From Bacillota bacterium (GTDB lineage Bacteria; Bacillota; Bacilli; Bacillales; Bacillaceae_J): a stretch of DNA of 8,298 nucleotides. The notes beneath the pieces are model-generated. The model saw only the letters and a list, made by a program, of their open reading frames with translations. It searched no databases and was not told the DNA's origin. A program made the translations under genes and the position numbers. The stretch covers positions 1-8,298 of the forward strand of contig JAEWMK010000376.1 of NCBI GenBank assembly GCA_023457235.1, in the 5' to 3' direction. Positions 1 to 6,638 of the stretch are shown one piece after another (the first letter of the stretch is position 1; each line of letters opens with the position of its first letter).

Positions 1-541
1 CACCTGAACCAGCTCCTGCAACAAAGATATTAATCTGACCATCTAATGCTTCCCAGATTTCAGGGCCTAATGTTTCAAAATAGGTTTCTGGATTAGCCGG
101 ATTTTCAAATTGCTGGGGGCAATAAGAATTAGGGATGTCAATTAAAAGCTCCTTTGTTTTAGCGATGGCTCCTGTCATCCCATCCTTTGTTGGCGTATTG
201 ATCACTGTAGCTCCTAAAGCGCACATGAGCTCTTGCTTTTCAACGCTGAATTTTTCCGGAACTACAAACATAACGTTAATTCCTGTACCAATAGCCGCTA
301 GTGCAAGCCCAATTCCGGTATTACCTGCCGTAGGTTCAATAATTGTACCGCCAGCGGAAATATGGCCTTTTTCTAGGGCTGTTTGCAACAGCTTTTTACC
401 AAGCCGATCTTTTACACTTCCGCCTGGATTTAAATATTCAAGCTTAGCAAAGAGGCGGACACCTTCAGGTAGTTCAAATTGAGTTATTTCAACTAACGGG
501 GTATTCCCGATTAGTTCATGTATATGTTTATAATATTTCAT
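1..541 (-). CDS. mccA: PLP-dependent cystathionine beta-synthase (O-acetylserine type), 5' part
   Basis: This is the N-terminal 180 codons of a fold-type II PLP enzyme of the cysteine synthase family; the rest lies beyond the left edge. I see the family opening IGNTPLVEI (residues 11-19), the PLP-lysine motif GGSVKDR with the presumed Schiff-base lysine at K44, and PTAGNTGIG, whose asparagine contacts the cofactor. The visible part ends in AGAGSG, the start of the PLP-phosphate loop. PTAGNTGIG rather than PTSGNTGIG, together with the yrrT and luxS neighbours, favours MccA (YrhA) over CysK. MccA condenses homocysteine with O-acetylserine to cystathionine in the cytoplasm, which MccB then cleaves to cysteine. 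The ATG at 541-539 has a GGGGTG ribosome site six bases upstream. A plain cysteine synthase is the main alternative. Confidence 0.85.
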   Translation of the reverse strand, partial: MKYYKHIHELIGNTPLVEITQFELPEGVRLFAKLEYLNPGGSVKDRLGKKLLQTALEKGHISAGGTIIEPTAGNTGIGLALAAIGTGINVMFVVPEKFSVEKQELMCALGATVINTPTKDGMTGAIAKTKELLIDIPNSYCPQQFENPANPETYFETLGPEIWEALDGQINIFVAGAGSG

Positions 542-632
542 TTTTTGCACCCCAAGAATTTATGTTAAAAGTACAATGTAAATACAAATATAATGTTTTC
601 CGAGATGAATAGTTGGTTTTAACAAAGTAATA

Positions 633-661
633 TTGGCGTTGTCTTTATGTGACAACGCCAA
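633..661. repeat. Perfect 11-bp inverted repeat (hairpin) between luxS and mccA
   Basis: Arms TTGGCGTTGTC (633-643) and GACAACGCCAA (651-661) pair perfectly around a 7-nt loop TTTATGT. An outer imperfect extension, TTGGTT (613-618) with AACCAA (665-670), is possible. Neither side is followed by a T-run, so it is not a standard intrinsic terminator. In the luxS-mccA transcript it would form a stable stem about 90 bases before the mccA start. It could stabilise or process the mRNA, or be part of a small inserted repeat; the sequence alone does not decide. Confidence 0.75.
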
Positions 662-670
662 AACAACCAA

Positions 671-720
671 AGTGGGTCAAGGGTCTGACCCCGTGTCCCA
701 AACGGGCGCTTCCGCTTTTC
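671..720. repeat. GC-rich palindromic, repeat-like patch directly after luxS
   Basis: This stretch is much richer in G+C than its surroundings. It contains GGGTC at 674-678 and 681-685, each able to pair with GACCC at 687-691, followed by GTGTCCC and by GGGCGCTTCCGCTTTTC ending one base before the luxS stop codon. From memory, similar GGGGTCAGACCC and AAAAGCGGAAGCGCC words recur as dispersed intergenic repeats in Bacillaceae genomes, the former near REP-associated transposases. Only one copy is visible here, so the repeat call is an inference. Confidence 0.45.
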
Positions 721-1182
721 TTAAGCGAACACTATTGTCCATTCATCTTTATAGGCAAGCATATTTTTAGCAACTTCTTTAGCACCTTCTAAGCTGTGGC
801 TTGCAGCCCATCCGCATTGGATTTCATTACAAGCAGGCACCTCTGTTGCAGTTAAAACATCATTCAATGTTTTTTCTAATACATCTAGAATTTCTTCATA
901 ATTCGAATGGTTGATTACTTGAAGATAAAATCCAGTTTGGCATCCCATTGGGCCAATATCCAAAACACAATCTAAGTGATTGCGAATAAATTCAGCCATC
1001 ATATGCTCTAAAGAGTGAAGAGAAGGCATCTCCATGTGCTCTTTATTCGGCTGGCAAAAACGAATATCGTACTTGTATACTTTATCGCCATTAACACCTT
1101 CAGTTGTTCCGACTAAACGTACGTATGGTGCCTTTACTTTTGTGTGATCAAGGTTGAAACTTTCAACATTCATTTTTTGCAT
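721..1182 (-). CDS. luxS: S-ribosylhomocysteine lyase (autoinducer-2 synthase)
   Basis: LuxS splits S-ribosylhomocysteine into homocysteine and DPD, the precursor of autoinducer-2, in the cytoplasm. The 153-residue protein is full length for the family. Visible are the substrate-side segment ESFNLDHTKVKAPYVR (7-22), DIRFCQPN (39-46), the metal motif HSLEH (H56, E59, H60), PMGCQT with the catalytic cysteine C81, and QCG with the third metal ligand C123. The ATG at 1182 is preferred because GGAGGT (1191-1196) lies eight bases upstream; the internal ATG at codon 4 would be too far. The gene follows yrrT by 17 bases and is surely cotranscribed. Details such as GLHSLEH-like and ACNE(I/V)QCGWAASHSLEGAK resemble the staphylococcal LuxS more than the B. 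subtilis one. Confidence 0.97.
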   Translation of the reverse strand: MQKMNVESFNLDHTKVKAPYVRLVGTTEGVNGDKVYKYDIRFCQPNKEHMEMPSLHSLEHMMAEFIRNHLDCVLDIGPMGCQTGFYLQVINHSNYEEILDVLEKTLNDVLTATEVPACNEIQCGWAASHSLEGAKEVAKNMLAYKDEWTIVFA

Positions 1183-1199
1183 CTAAACAGACCTCCAAC

Positions 1200-1838
1200 T
1201 TATTGTTTTTCGGCCTCTATTAACCAAACGAATTTGTTTAATTGTTTGAAAGTTACATAGAAACCATGTTCGGTAAATTGTTCACGAAATACATCTTTCA
1301 TTGTATAATATTCACGATTTAAGTCATCAACCAAATTTTTGAAGCCTTTTTGTTCCGCATCCTCTATTATAGCACGTTTTGCATCTAAATTTTCATAGAC
1401 AGTATCTGCAAATACAACTTTTCCGCCTTTTTCGAGTAAATGGCTATATTTTTCGATCGCCACGTTTTTTTCTTCATCAGTAAGATGGTGGAAAGCCCAA
1501 GTACTTACAATCGCATCAATTTTAACATTTAGTTCTGGTAAGTTTAGAAAGTCGCCATCAAGTAAGGTAAGAGTAGGCACTTTCTGCTTTGCCATTGTCC
1601 GCATTTCTTTAGAAGGCTCAATACCAATCACATTATGGCCTTTTTCAAGCAGTTTTTTAGACAGGTTGCCTGTCCCAACACCAAATTCAATGACCGTTCC
1701 ATTCACTTTTGAAGCAACCTCTTCTAAAATCTCATCATAGCCTTCAAACACTTCTTTATATTCTTCATCATGACCTACTACAGTATTGTCATAGCTTTCT
1801 GCCCAATCATCAAATAACTCGATAAATTCACGTCCCAT
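1200..1838 (-). CDS. yrrT: SAM-dependent class I methyltransferase YrrT
   Basis: A 212-residue class I methyltransferase closely resembling B. subtilis YrrT, beginning MGREFIELFDDWAESYD as that family does. The SAM-binding glycine motif is VIEFGVGTGNLS (49-60); the acidic residue at the end of strand 2 is E74 in GIEPS; DGDF (94-97) and VSTWAFHHLTD (111-121) give the later SAM-pocket motifs. The methyl acceptor of YrrT is, to my knowledge, not established. It heads the sulfur-recycling operon here as in B. subtilis, which suggests a role linked to SAM turnover. A GGGAGAG ribosome site lies eight bases before the ATG. In B. subtilis this operon is under CymR control; I could not identify a convincing CymR box here. 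Confidence 0.93.
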   Translation of the reverse strand: MGREFIELFDDWAESYDNTVVGHDEEYKEVFEGYDEILEEVASKVNGTVIEFGVGTGNLSKKLLEKGHNVIGIEPSKEMRTMAKQKVPTLTLLDGDFLNLPELNVKIDAIVSTWAFHHLTDEEKNVAIEKYSHLLEKGGKVVFADTVYENLDAKRAIIEDAEQKGFKNLVDDLNREYYTMKDVFREQFTEHGFYVTFKQLNKFVWLIEAEKQ

Positions 1839-1912
1839 TTGTTACACTCTCCCTAATTAGGATAAAACGTATAAAACCTATCAATATACTGTGTTTTATT
1901 GAATTTAATGTC

Positions 1913-1941
1913 ACTATACCATGATTTTCGCTGAAATACAA
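1913..1941 (-). promoter_or_regulatory. Predicted sigma-A promoter of the yrrT-luxS-mccA operon
   Basis: Reading the minus strand, TTGTAT (1941-1936) is followed after exactly 17 bases by TATAGT (1918-1913), preceded by TG to make an extended -10. The -35 is weak but the -10 is close to consensus. Transcription would start near 1906, leaving a leader of about 70 bases before yrrT. Confidence 0.6.
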
Positions 1942-2008
1942 TCACTTAATATTACTTGTTTTGTAGAATAAGGCATACATTATTAATGGAAGGGAAGGGA
2001 TTATTTTG

Positions 2009-2782
2009 ATGAAAAAAAATCGGCCTTTAATTATTGCGCATCGCGGAGCATCGGGTGAAGCACCGGAAAATACATTGGCAGCCTTTCAATTAGGTTTAAA
2101 GCAGGGATGTGATGGTATTGAATTAGATGTGCATTTAACGAAAGATGGACAATTAGCGGTTATCCACGATGAGAATATAAAAAGGACTACGGATGGCGAA
2201 GGGCTCATTCGTGAAATGACAACGGCAGAGTTGAAAAAATATGATGCTGGCAGTTGGTTTTCAAATAAATATAAAGGTGAGAAAATACCACTTTTAGAGG
2301 AAGTATTCGAACTTGTACCAAAAGAGATATTAATAAATATCGAAATAAAAAATATACCATCCTTCTATGTGGGCATTGAAGAAAAGCTTTTAAACCTTTT
2401 AGTGCGTTATGATCGAGTTAACACAGTAATTGTCTCTTCCTTTGACCATCAGTGCTTGCATCGGTTAAAAAAACAAAATCGAAACATTAAAATTGGCCTG
2501 TTATATTTTGAAAATCTAGTGGATCATGCAGGTTTTGCAAAACTCTTCGGGCTTCCGGTCGAGTCATTACACCCTGATCAGAGAGCACTGCGTGCTGAAG
2601 ATGTTAGGATAGCAATTGAAAATGGTTTAAAGGTATACACGTGGACGTGTAATTCAGAGGAAAATATGAAAAGAATGATTGATTATGGAGTGAGCGGAAT
2701 TATTACAAATTATCCAGCCAGATTAAAATCGTTAATAGAAGGAAAACAAAAGGTTGCAAAGAAAAAGTGGGGATTGTTTTAA
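2009..2782 (+). CDS. Glycerophosphodiester phosphodiesterase, cytoplasmic type
   Basis: This 257-residue GDPD-family enzyme hydrolyses glycerophosphodiesters to glycerol-3-phosphate and an alcohol, feeding phospholipid turnover products into glycerol metabolism. Numbered from the ATG at 2009, the catalytic and metal residues are present: AHRG (H11, R12), ENTL (20-23), ELD (E38, D40), the second catalytic histidine in IHD (H53), and NIEIK (E112, K114). The C-terminal VYTWTCN and GIITNYPARL complete the barrel. There is no signal peptide, so it is expected in the cytoplasm, like UgpQ/YqiK-type proteins rather than secreted GlpQ. A TTG at 2006 directly before the ATG is a possible alternative start; AGGGA ends eight bases before the ATG. 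It stands alone, convergent with the next gene. Confidence 0.93.
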   Translation: MKKNRPLIIAHRGASGEAPENTLAAFQLGLKQGCDGIELDVHLTKDGQLAVIHDENIKRTTDGEGLIREMTTAELKKYDAGSWFSNKYKGEKIPLLEEVFELVPKEILINIEIKNIPSFYVGIEEKLLNLLVRYDRVNTVIVSSFDHQCLHRLKKQNRNIKIGLLYFENLVDHAGFAKLFGLPVESLHPDQRALRAEDVRIAIENGLKVYTWTCNSEENMKRMIDYGVSGIITNYPARLKSLIEGKQKVAKKKWGLF

Positions 2783-2794
2783 TCCCCACCTTTT
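2767..2794. terminator. Bidirectional intrinsic terminator between the GDPD gene and the EamA gene
   Basis: A 9-bp perfect stem, GTGGGGATT (2767-2775) with AATCCCCAC (2781-2789), closes a GTTTT loop. CTTTT follows on the plus strand and the A-run at 2762-2766 gives a T-run on the minus strand. The stem begins inside the last codons of the GDPD gene, and its stop codon lies at the loop and 3' arm. It serves both convergent genes. Confidence 0.88.
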
Positions 2795-2798
2795 AATA

Positions 2799-3734
2799 CT
2801 ACGCTTTTAACTTGTTTTCTTGATTTTGAATAGTAGCGATAGGTGTTTTTCTAATAAATACACCTGTAGTAACTAATACTCCTAATATCGTTATCGCACC
2901 ACCGATTAACTGGGCAGATGTTAACGATTCTCCGATAAATGAAATGGCAAATATAGATGCAAAAACAGGGATTAGGTTTAAAAATGGGGCAGCCTTTCCT
3001 GGACCAAGATCAGCTACCGCTTTATTCCAGCTCAAAAATGCAACAATGGAAGCGAAAATCCCAATATATAGAAATCCCAAAATGGATGTAAAGGTTATTG
3101 TCATTGGTTTATCGACGATCCATTCATACATAGCAAATGGTGCCAGAATAATCATGCCGATGATAATCGTAACTAGGAACGAACCGGCAGCCGGCAGCTT
3201 GCCTGTATTTTTCTTAACGATGACTGAATAAATGGACCAGGAAGTAATCGCAACAAGCATCCAAAGCTCCCCTTTATTAATGGAAAAGGATAGAAGCGCT
3301 TCAAGTGAACCACGGCTAACGATCCAAGTTACACCAATGATCGAAAAAACAATCCCGATCATATGTCTTGTATAGACTTTTTCTTTTAAAAATAAAAATG
3401 ATAAGAGTGCGATTAAGGCTGGTGTTGGCGCGTTAATAAGAGCTGCATTAATAGATGTTGTATAGTGGACGGCAATATACAAAAGCGTATTGAACCCAAC
3501 GATTCCTGTTAATGACATCCAAAATAATGTTTTCCATTCCTTTTTCCATAATGGAATGTTCGCCACAAGCTCGTTTTTTGCAAAAGGCAAAAAGAATAAA
3601 AAAGCGACCACCCAGCGGATAAAAGCTAATGTAAAGGGCGGCATTGTGGCTGCAAATCCTCTTCCAATCACAAAGTTACCTCCCCATAATAAAGCTGCAA
3701 TGACTAGTAATATATATGGTGATCTCCAGTTCAC
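2799..3734 (-). CDS. EamA/DMT-family transporter
   Basis: A 311-residue integral membrane protein of the drug/metabolite transporter superfamily. Ten hydrophobic segments are visible, roughly at residues 7-26, 35-53, 70-89, 96-116, 124-140, 156-173, 184-203, 217-235, 249-267 and 275-294, forming the two five-helix EamA repeats. Family features include the N-terminal LLWGGNFVIGRG, a proline- and asparagine-containing helix 4 (INAPTPALIALLSFLFLKEK) and its counterpart near 250-270 (APFLNLIPVFASIFA...GE). The C-terminal tail is short and hydrophilic. Such proteins usually export small metabolites or amino acids; nothing here fixes the substrate. The start is GTG at 3734-3732, with AGGGGG about ten bases upstream and no better ATG nearby. 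Confidence 0.9.
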   Translation of the reverse strand: MNWRSPYILLVIAALLWGGNFVIGRGFAATMPPFTLAFIRWVVAFLFFLPFAKNELVANIPLWKKEWKTLFWMSLTGIVGFNTLLYIAVHYTTSINAALINAPTPALIALLSFLFLKEKVYTRHMIGIVFSIIGVTWIVSRGSLEALLSFSINKGELWMLVAITSWSIYSVIVKKNTGKLPAAGSFLVTIIIGMIILAPFAMYEWIVDKPMTITFTSILGFLYIGIFASIVAFLSWNKAVADLGPGKAAPFLNLIPVFASIFAISFIGESLTSAQLIGGAITILGVLVTTGVFIRKTPIATIQNQENKLKA

Positions 3735-3792
3735 TTTAGTTAATCCCCCTGTAGTAAAAATATTCAGAACATACTGCTTTGTTTTAGACCTA

Positions 3793-3821
3793 AGTATATC
3801 ACCTAAAAAATTACTTGTGAA
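3793..3821 (-). promoter_or_regulatory. Predicted sigma-A promoter of the EamA transporter gene
   Basis: On the minus strand TTCACA (3821-3816, five of six matches to the -35 consensus) is followed after 17 bases by TATACT (3798-3793), which has the TG of an extended -10 one base before it. Transcription would start near 3786, giving a leader of about 50 bases. This is the clearest promoter in the window. Confidence 0.7.
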
Positions 3822-3847
3822 TTTATTGTTACAAAATAATAAAATTA

Positions 3848-3861
3848 AAAGGAGAATGATG
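3848..3861 (+). promoter_or_regulatory. Upstream Shine-Dalgarno and tandem ATGs in frame with pgcA
   Basis: AAAAGGAG at 3847-3854 precedes two adjacent ATG codons (3856 and 3859), both in frame with pgcA and open through to it. Use of either would add 27-28 residues, mostly charged, to the N-terminus. Spacing from GGAG is one base to the first ATG and four to the second, tighter than usual. The homologous start of PgcA fits 3940 much better, so this may be a decoy, an alternative start or chance. Confidence 0.35.
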
Positions 3862-3939
3862 TGGGAAAATATAAATACTATTAGAAGAGGTAAAAAAGAA
3901 AATCAAATTAAAGAAATTATTGAAGTGGGAGGAAATTTG

Positions 3940-5688
3940 ATGAACTGGAAAGAGCAGTATGAACGATGGGCTACCTATGGGAATTTGGAAGAGGAGCTCA
4001 AACAAATTTTACATAATAAAAAAGACGATGAGAAATGGCTAGAGGATAGCTTTTATAAAAATTTAGAATTTGGAACTGGTGGAATGCGTGGGGAAATAGG
4101 TCCAGGTACAAATCGGATGAATGTCTATACGATTCGCAAAGCCGCAGAAGGACTGGCAAGATACATAGAAGCTAATGGTGAGGAAGCAAAAGCACGAGGC
4201 GTAGTGATTGCATATGACTGTCGCCATAAATCTCCTGAATTTGCGATGGAGGCTGCAAAAACATTAGGTTACCACGGTATTCAAACCTATGTTTTTGATG
4301 AGTTAAGACCGACTCCGGAGCTTTCATTTGCAGTGCGATACTTACATGCCTATTCCGGAATCGTCATTACGGCAAGCCATAATCCGCCAGAATATAATGG
4401 TTTTAAAGTATATGGCTCAGATGGGTGCCAATTACCACCGGCAGCTGCGGATAAGGTAATCGAAAAAGTCAATGAAGTTGAAAATGAATTAACGATTGAA
4501 GTGGCACGGGAAGAGGAGTTAAAGGCGAAAGGCCTGTTACATATCATTGGTGAAAATATCGATAAAGTTTATATCGAGCAAGTGAAAACCATTTCACTTA
4601 ACCCACAATTGTTTGAAGAAAACAATGTCAAAGTTGTCTTTACGCCTTTACACGGGACAGCAAATAAACCTGTTCGTGCGGGACTGGAAGCATTAGCATT
4701 TAAAAATGTAACAATCGTGAAAGAGCAGGAGCTCCCTGACTCTAATTTTTCAACTGTGAAATCTCCGAATCCGGAAGAGCATGCTGCTTTTGAATTGGCG
4801 ATTAAAGAAGGCATGAAGGTTGATGCTGATTTGTTAATCGGAACTGACCCTGATGCAGACCGCCTTGGAATTGCAGTCAAAAACAGCTCCGGTGATTACG
4901 AAATTTTAACAGGGAATCAAACCGGAGGAATCTTACTTCACTATTTGTTATCAGAGAAAAAAGCGAAAGGCATCTTACCTTCAAACGGCGTAGTCTTGAA
5001 AACAATTGTAACGTCTGAATTCGGTCGTGCGATTGCTGAAGATTATGGTTTGGATACAATCGATACGCTAACCGGATTTAAATTCATCGGTGAAAAAATT
5101 AAAGAATATGAACAAAGCGGAGAGTACACATTCCAATTTGGCTACGAAGAAAGCTATGGCTATTTAATCGGTGATTTTGCAAGGGATAAAGATGCGGTTC
5201 AAGCGGCAATATTAGCCGTTGAGGTTGCTGCCTACTATAAAAAGCAAGGCAAGACGTTATATGATGCACTACTTGACCTGTATGCCAAATATGGTTTTTA
5301 CCGCGAAGGATTAAAATCATTAATATTAAAAGGAAAAGAAGGGGCCGAACAAATTCAAGAGATATTAGCGACATTCCGCAAAAATCCTCCAGCCGAAATG
5401 GGTCAATTACAAGTTGTTCAAATTGAGGATTATTTAATGAGCGAGAAAAAGGTTGTGGAAAAAGGACAGAGCGGGGAAGCTGAAAAAATCAATCTGCCAA
5501 AATCAAATGTTCTAAAATACATTCTTGAAGACGGTTCTTGGTTCTGCCTGCGTCCATCCGGCACCGAACCAAAGGTGAAATTCTATTTTGGTGTTAAAGG
5601 CAACTCACTTGATAATAGTATCGCAAAATTGAATGAAATTAGCACGGATTTAATGAAAAAGATTGATCAATTACTCGTAACAAAATAA
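3940..5688 (+). CDS. pgcA: Alpha-phosphoglucomutase
   Basis: A 582-residue phosphohexomutase very similar along its whole length to B. subtilis PgcA (YhxB), which interconverts glucose-6-phosphate and glucose-1-phosphate for UDP-glucose, wall teichoic acid and glycolipid synthesis. All four domain motifs are present: FGTGGMRGEIG near the N-terminus, the active-site phosphoserine loop TASHNPPEYNG with S146, the magnesium loop DPDADR (D303, D305, D307), the sugar-specificity loop GYEESYG (401-407) and the phosphate-binding loop RPSGTEPK (538-545). The start at 3940 matches the usual MxWxxxYERW beginning and has GGGAGG (3927-3932) seven bases upstream, although the reading frame is open far upstream. 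It is transcribed alone and ends in a strong terminator. Confidence 0.96.
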   Translation: MNWKEQYERWATYGNLEEELKQILHNKKDDEKWLEDSFYKNLEFGTGGMRGEIGPGTNRMNVYTIRKAAEGLARYIEANGEEAKARGVVIAYDCRHKSPEFAMEAAKTLGYHGIQTYVFDELRPTPELSFAVRYLHAYSGIVITASHNPPEYNGFKVYGSDGCQLPPAAADKVIEKVNEVENELTIEVAREEELKAKGLLHIIGENIDKVYIEQVKTISLNPQLFEENNVKVVFTPLHGTANKPVRAGLEALAFKNVTIVKEQELPDSNFSTVKSPNPEEHAAFELAIKEGMKVDADLLIGTDPDADRLGIAVKNSSGDYEILTGNQTGGILLHYLLSEKKAKGILPSNGVVLKTIVTSEFGRAIAEDYGLDTIDTLTGFKFIGEKIKEYEQSGEYTFQFGYEESYGYLIGDFARDKDAVQAAILAVEVAAYYKKQGKTLYDALLDLYAKYGFYREGLKSLILKGKEGAEQIQEILATFRKNPPAEMGQLQVVQIEDYLMSEKKVVEKGQSGEAEKINLPKSNVLKYILEDGSWFCLRPSGTEPKVKFYFGVKGNSLDNSIAKLNEISTDLMKKIDQLLVTK

Positions 5689-5691
5689 AGA

Positions 5692-5719
5692 AAAACCCGC
5701 TTTCAAAGCGGGTTTTCTT
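5692..5719. terminator. Bidirectional intrinsic terminator after pgcA
   Basis: AAAACCCGC (5692-5700) pairs with GCGGGTTTT (5708-5716); two further T-A pairs can form, leaving a three-base loop. The stem is flanked by A-rich sequence on the left and T-rich on the right, so it can stop both pgcA and the convergent gene ending at 5721. Confidence 0.9.
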
Positions 5720-5720
5720 A

Positions 5721-6071
5721 TTAATGGTACGAAATCGTATAAGTGCCGTCCTCCGTTTTGATCGATATATGGTTCGGTTGTACATGGGTATGGAGTTTAT
5801 TGGTCAAAGGGATTTCATATGTCTCATATGGTATTTGTTCATATTGGGCAGATGAAGTACCGATTCTTCCTTTTCCATGTATTTGTAAAACATAAGGAGA
5901 TACATAACCGTCAATAGTTGGAGGCCGTTCATGCAGATTGGCCCGAGAAAGAGTCATCGTTGTTTTATCCGTATCACGATTGACCTCTTTGGTAATGTGA
6001 ATTAATTTTCCATTCAAATTATTTAACGTATCCTGTAACTCAATATCATCTTCTGTTGGTCTAATGTCCAT
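5721..6071 (-). CDS. Uncharacterised 116-residue protein
   Basis: I do not recognise this family. The frame opens at 6101, but the ATG at 6071 is preferred because GAGGTG lies six bases upstream of it, giving 116 residues starting MDIRPTEDDIEL. There is no signal peptide or membrane segment. The N-terminal part is acidic and likely helical (EDDIELQDTLNNLNGKL); the rest alternates polar and hydrophobic residues like a small beta-rich domain, with KTTMTLSRANL, SPYVLQIHGKG and a C-terminal ISIKTEDGTYTISYH. Three histidines lie near the C-terminus (LHTHVQPNH) without an evident metal motif. The gene has its own ribosome site and ends at the pgcA terminator. It is probably real given the clean start, length and terminator, but its role is unknown. 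Confidence 0.75.
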   Translation of the reverse strand: MDIRPTEDDIELQDTLNNLNGKLIHITKEVNRDTDKTTMTLSRANLHERPPTIDGYVSPYVLQIHGKGRIGTSSAQYEQIPYETYEIPLTNKLHTHVQPNHISIKTEDGTYTISYH

Positions 6072-6151
6072 AATATTCACCTCAAGTAATATGTTTTCCA
6101 AAAAAAGAACACAATATTTGTATACAACGAAAGAAATAAGGATGGAATCCC

Positions 6152-6184
6152 AAAAAGGAAGGCCGTCATAATGACACCTTCCTT
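6152..6184 (-). terminator. Intrinsic terminator downstream of the YhdB-like gene
   Basis: AAGGAAGG (6155-6162) pairs with CCTTCCTT (6177-6184), and inside it GTCA (6165-6168) pairs with TGAC (6172-6175) around a TAA loop. On the minus strand the stem runs into TTTTTG. It sits about 45 bases after the YhdB-like stop codon and separates that gene from the 116-residue gene. Confidence 0.75.
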
Positions 6185-6228
6185 AAATTTACTCGTATAT
6201 ATTAAAATTTATTAAATCATACTAACAA

Positions 6229-6468
6229 TTAGCTATAAACGGAAGTGGAAGATGGAACATGTGATAAGGCATGGTCCACATACGTAAGAAGATGATACGC
6301 TTTATTCTCGATAATTGAATAATCTCGACTGAAATTACAGGCATGGAGGAATTGTTCAATCTTTTTTGATAAAAAATCATCCTTTGTACGCACCATTAAT
6401 ATCAGTAAATTATCCCATTCTCCCCTATTCATATAAAACAATGCTTTGTCATAATCCACAGCATTCAT
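6229..6468 (-). CDS. YhdB-like protein
   Basis: A 79-residue soluble protein that I recognise as resembling B. subtilis YhdB, a small family of unknown function about 80 residues long. Typical segments are the N-terminal DYDKALFYMNRGEWDNLLILMVRTKD, the central LSKKIEQFLHACNF and a less conserved, serine-rich tail (SHVPSSTSVYS). It looks all-helical with no membrane segment. An AAGGGGAA ribosome site lies seven bases before the ATG at 6468. It is transcribed away from the 71-residue gene at 6639, sharing a 170-bp divergent region, and stops at the hairpin near 6155-6184. The family match is from memory of the sequence pattern, not from a search. Confidence 0.75.
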   Translation of the reverse strand: MNAVDYDKALFYMNRGEWDNLLILMVRTKDDFLSKKIEQFLHACNFSRDYSIIENKAYHLLTYVDHALSHVPSSTSVYS

Positions 6469-6638
6469 ATTCGCATTCCCCTTTCGAAGAATTGAATATA
6501 GTTTATGATAAAAACAAAGTTTTACACGCCTTCGATTTCAGTAAATGTTGACATGGGAATACAAAACTAATCGAAAAAGAAATATAAATGAATCTATATG
6601 GTTAAAATAAATCGACAGAACTGAAAGGTGGTAATGTC

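Noticed and set aside
135..482. Plus-strand open frame of 115 codons
   Set aside because: It is the antisense shadow of mccA, which has clear PLP-enzyme motifs on the minus strand.
633..661. Intrinsic terminator between luxS and mccA
   Set aside because: The stem is strong, but there is no T-run on either side, so standard Rho-independent termination is not supported.
1839..1912. CymR operator or SAM (S-box) riboswitch in the yrrT leader
   Set aside because: The leader is only about 70 bases, too short for an S-box with terminator, and I could not match a CymR box with confidence.
3490..3939. Upstream extension of the pgcA frame to give a 732-residue protein
   Set aside because: The first part is the antisense of the EamA transporter gene, and homologous PgcA proteins begin at 3940, where a strong ribosome site lies.
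4350..5374. Several minus-strand open frames of 60-103 codons
   Set aside because: They lie antisense within pgcA, lack family resemblance, and their sequences are low-complexity shadow translations.
6497..6507. Minus-strand CATAAACTATA resembling a sigma-E/sigma-K -10 upstream of the YhdB-like gene
   Set aside because: The -10 fits CATAnnnTA, but no matching -35 occurs at the proper spacing, so one short match in AT-rich DNA is not enough.
6548..6580. TTGACA at about 6548 as -35 for the 71-residue gene
   Set aside because: The consensus -35 is there, but the sequence 16-18 bases on (around CTAATCGAAA) has no acceptable -10.
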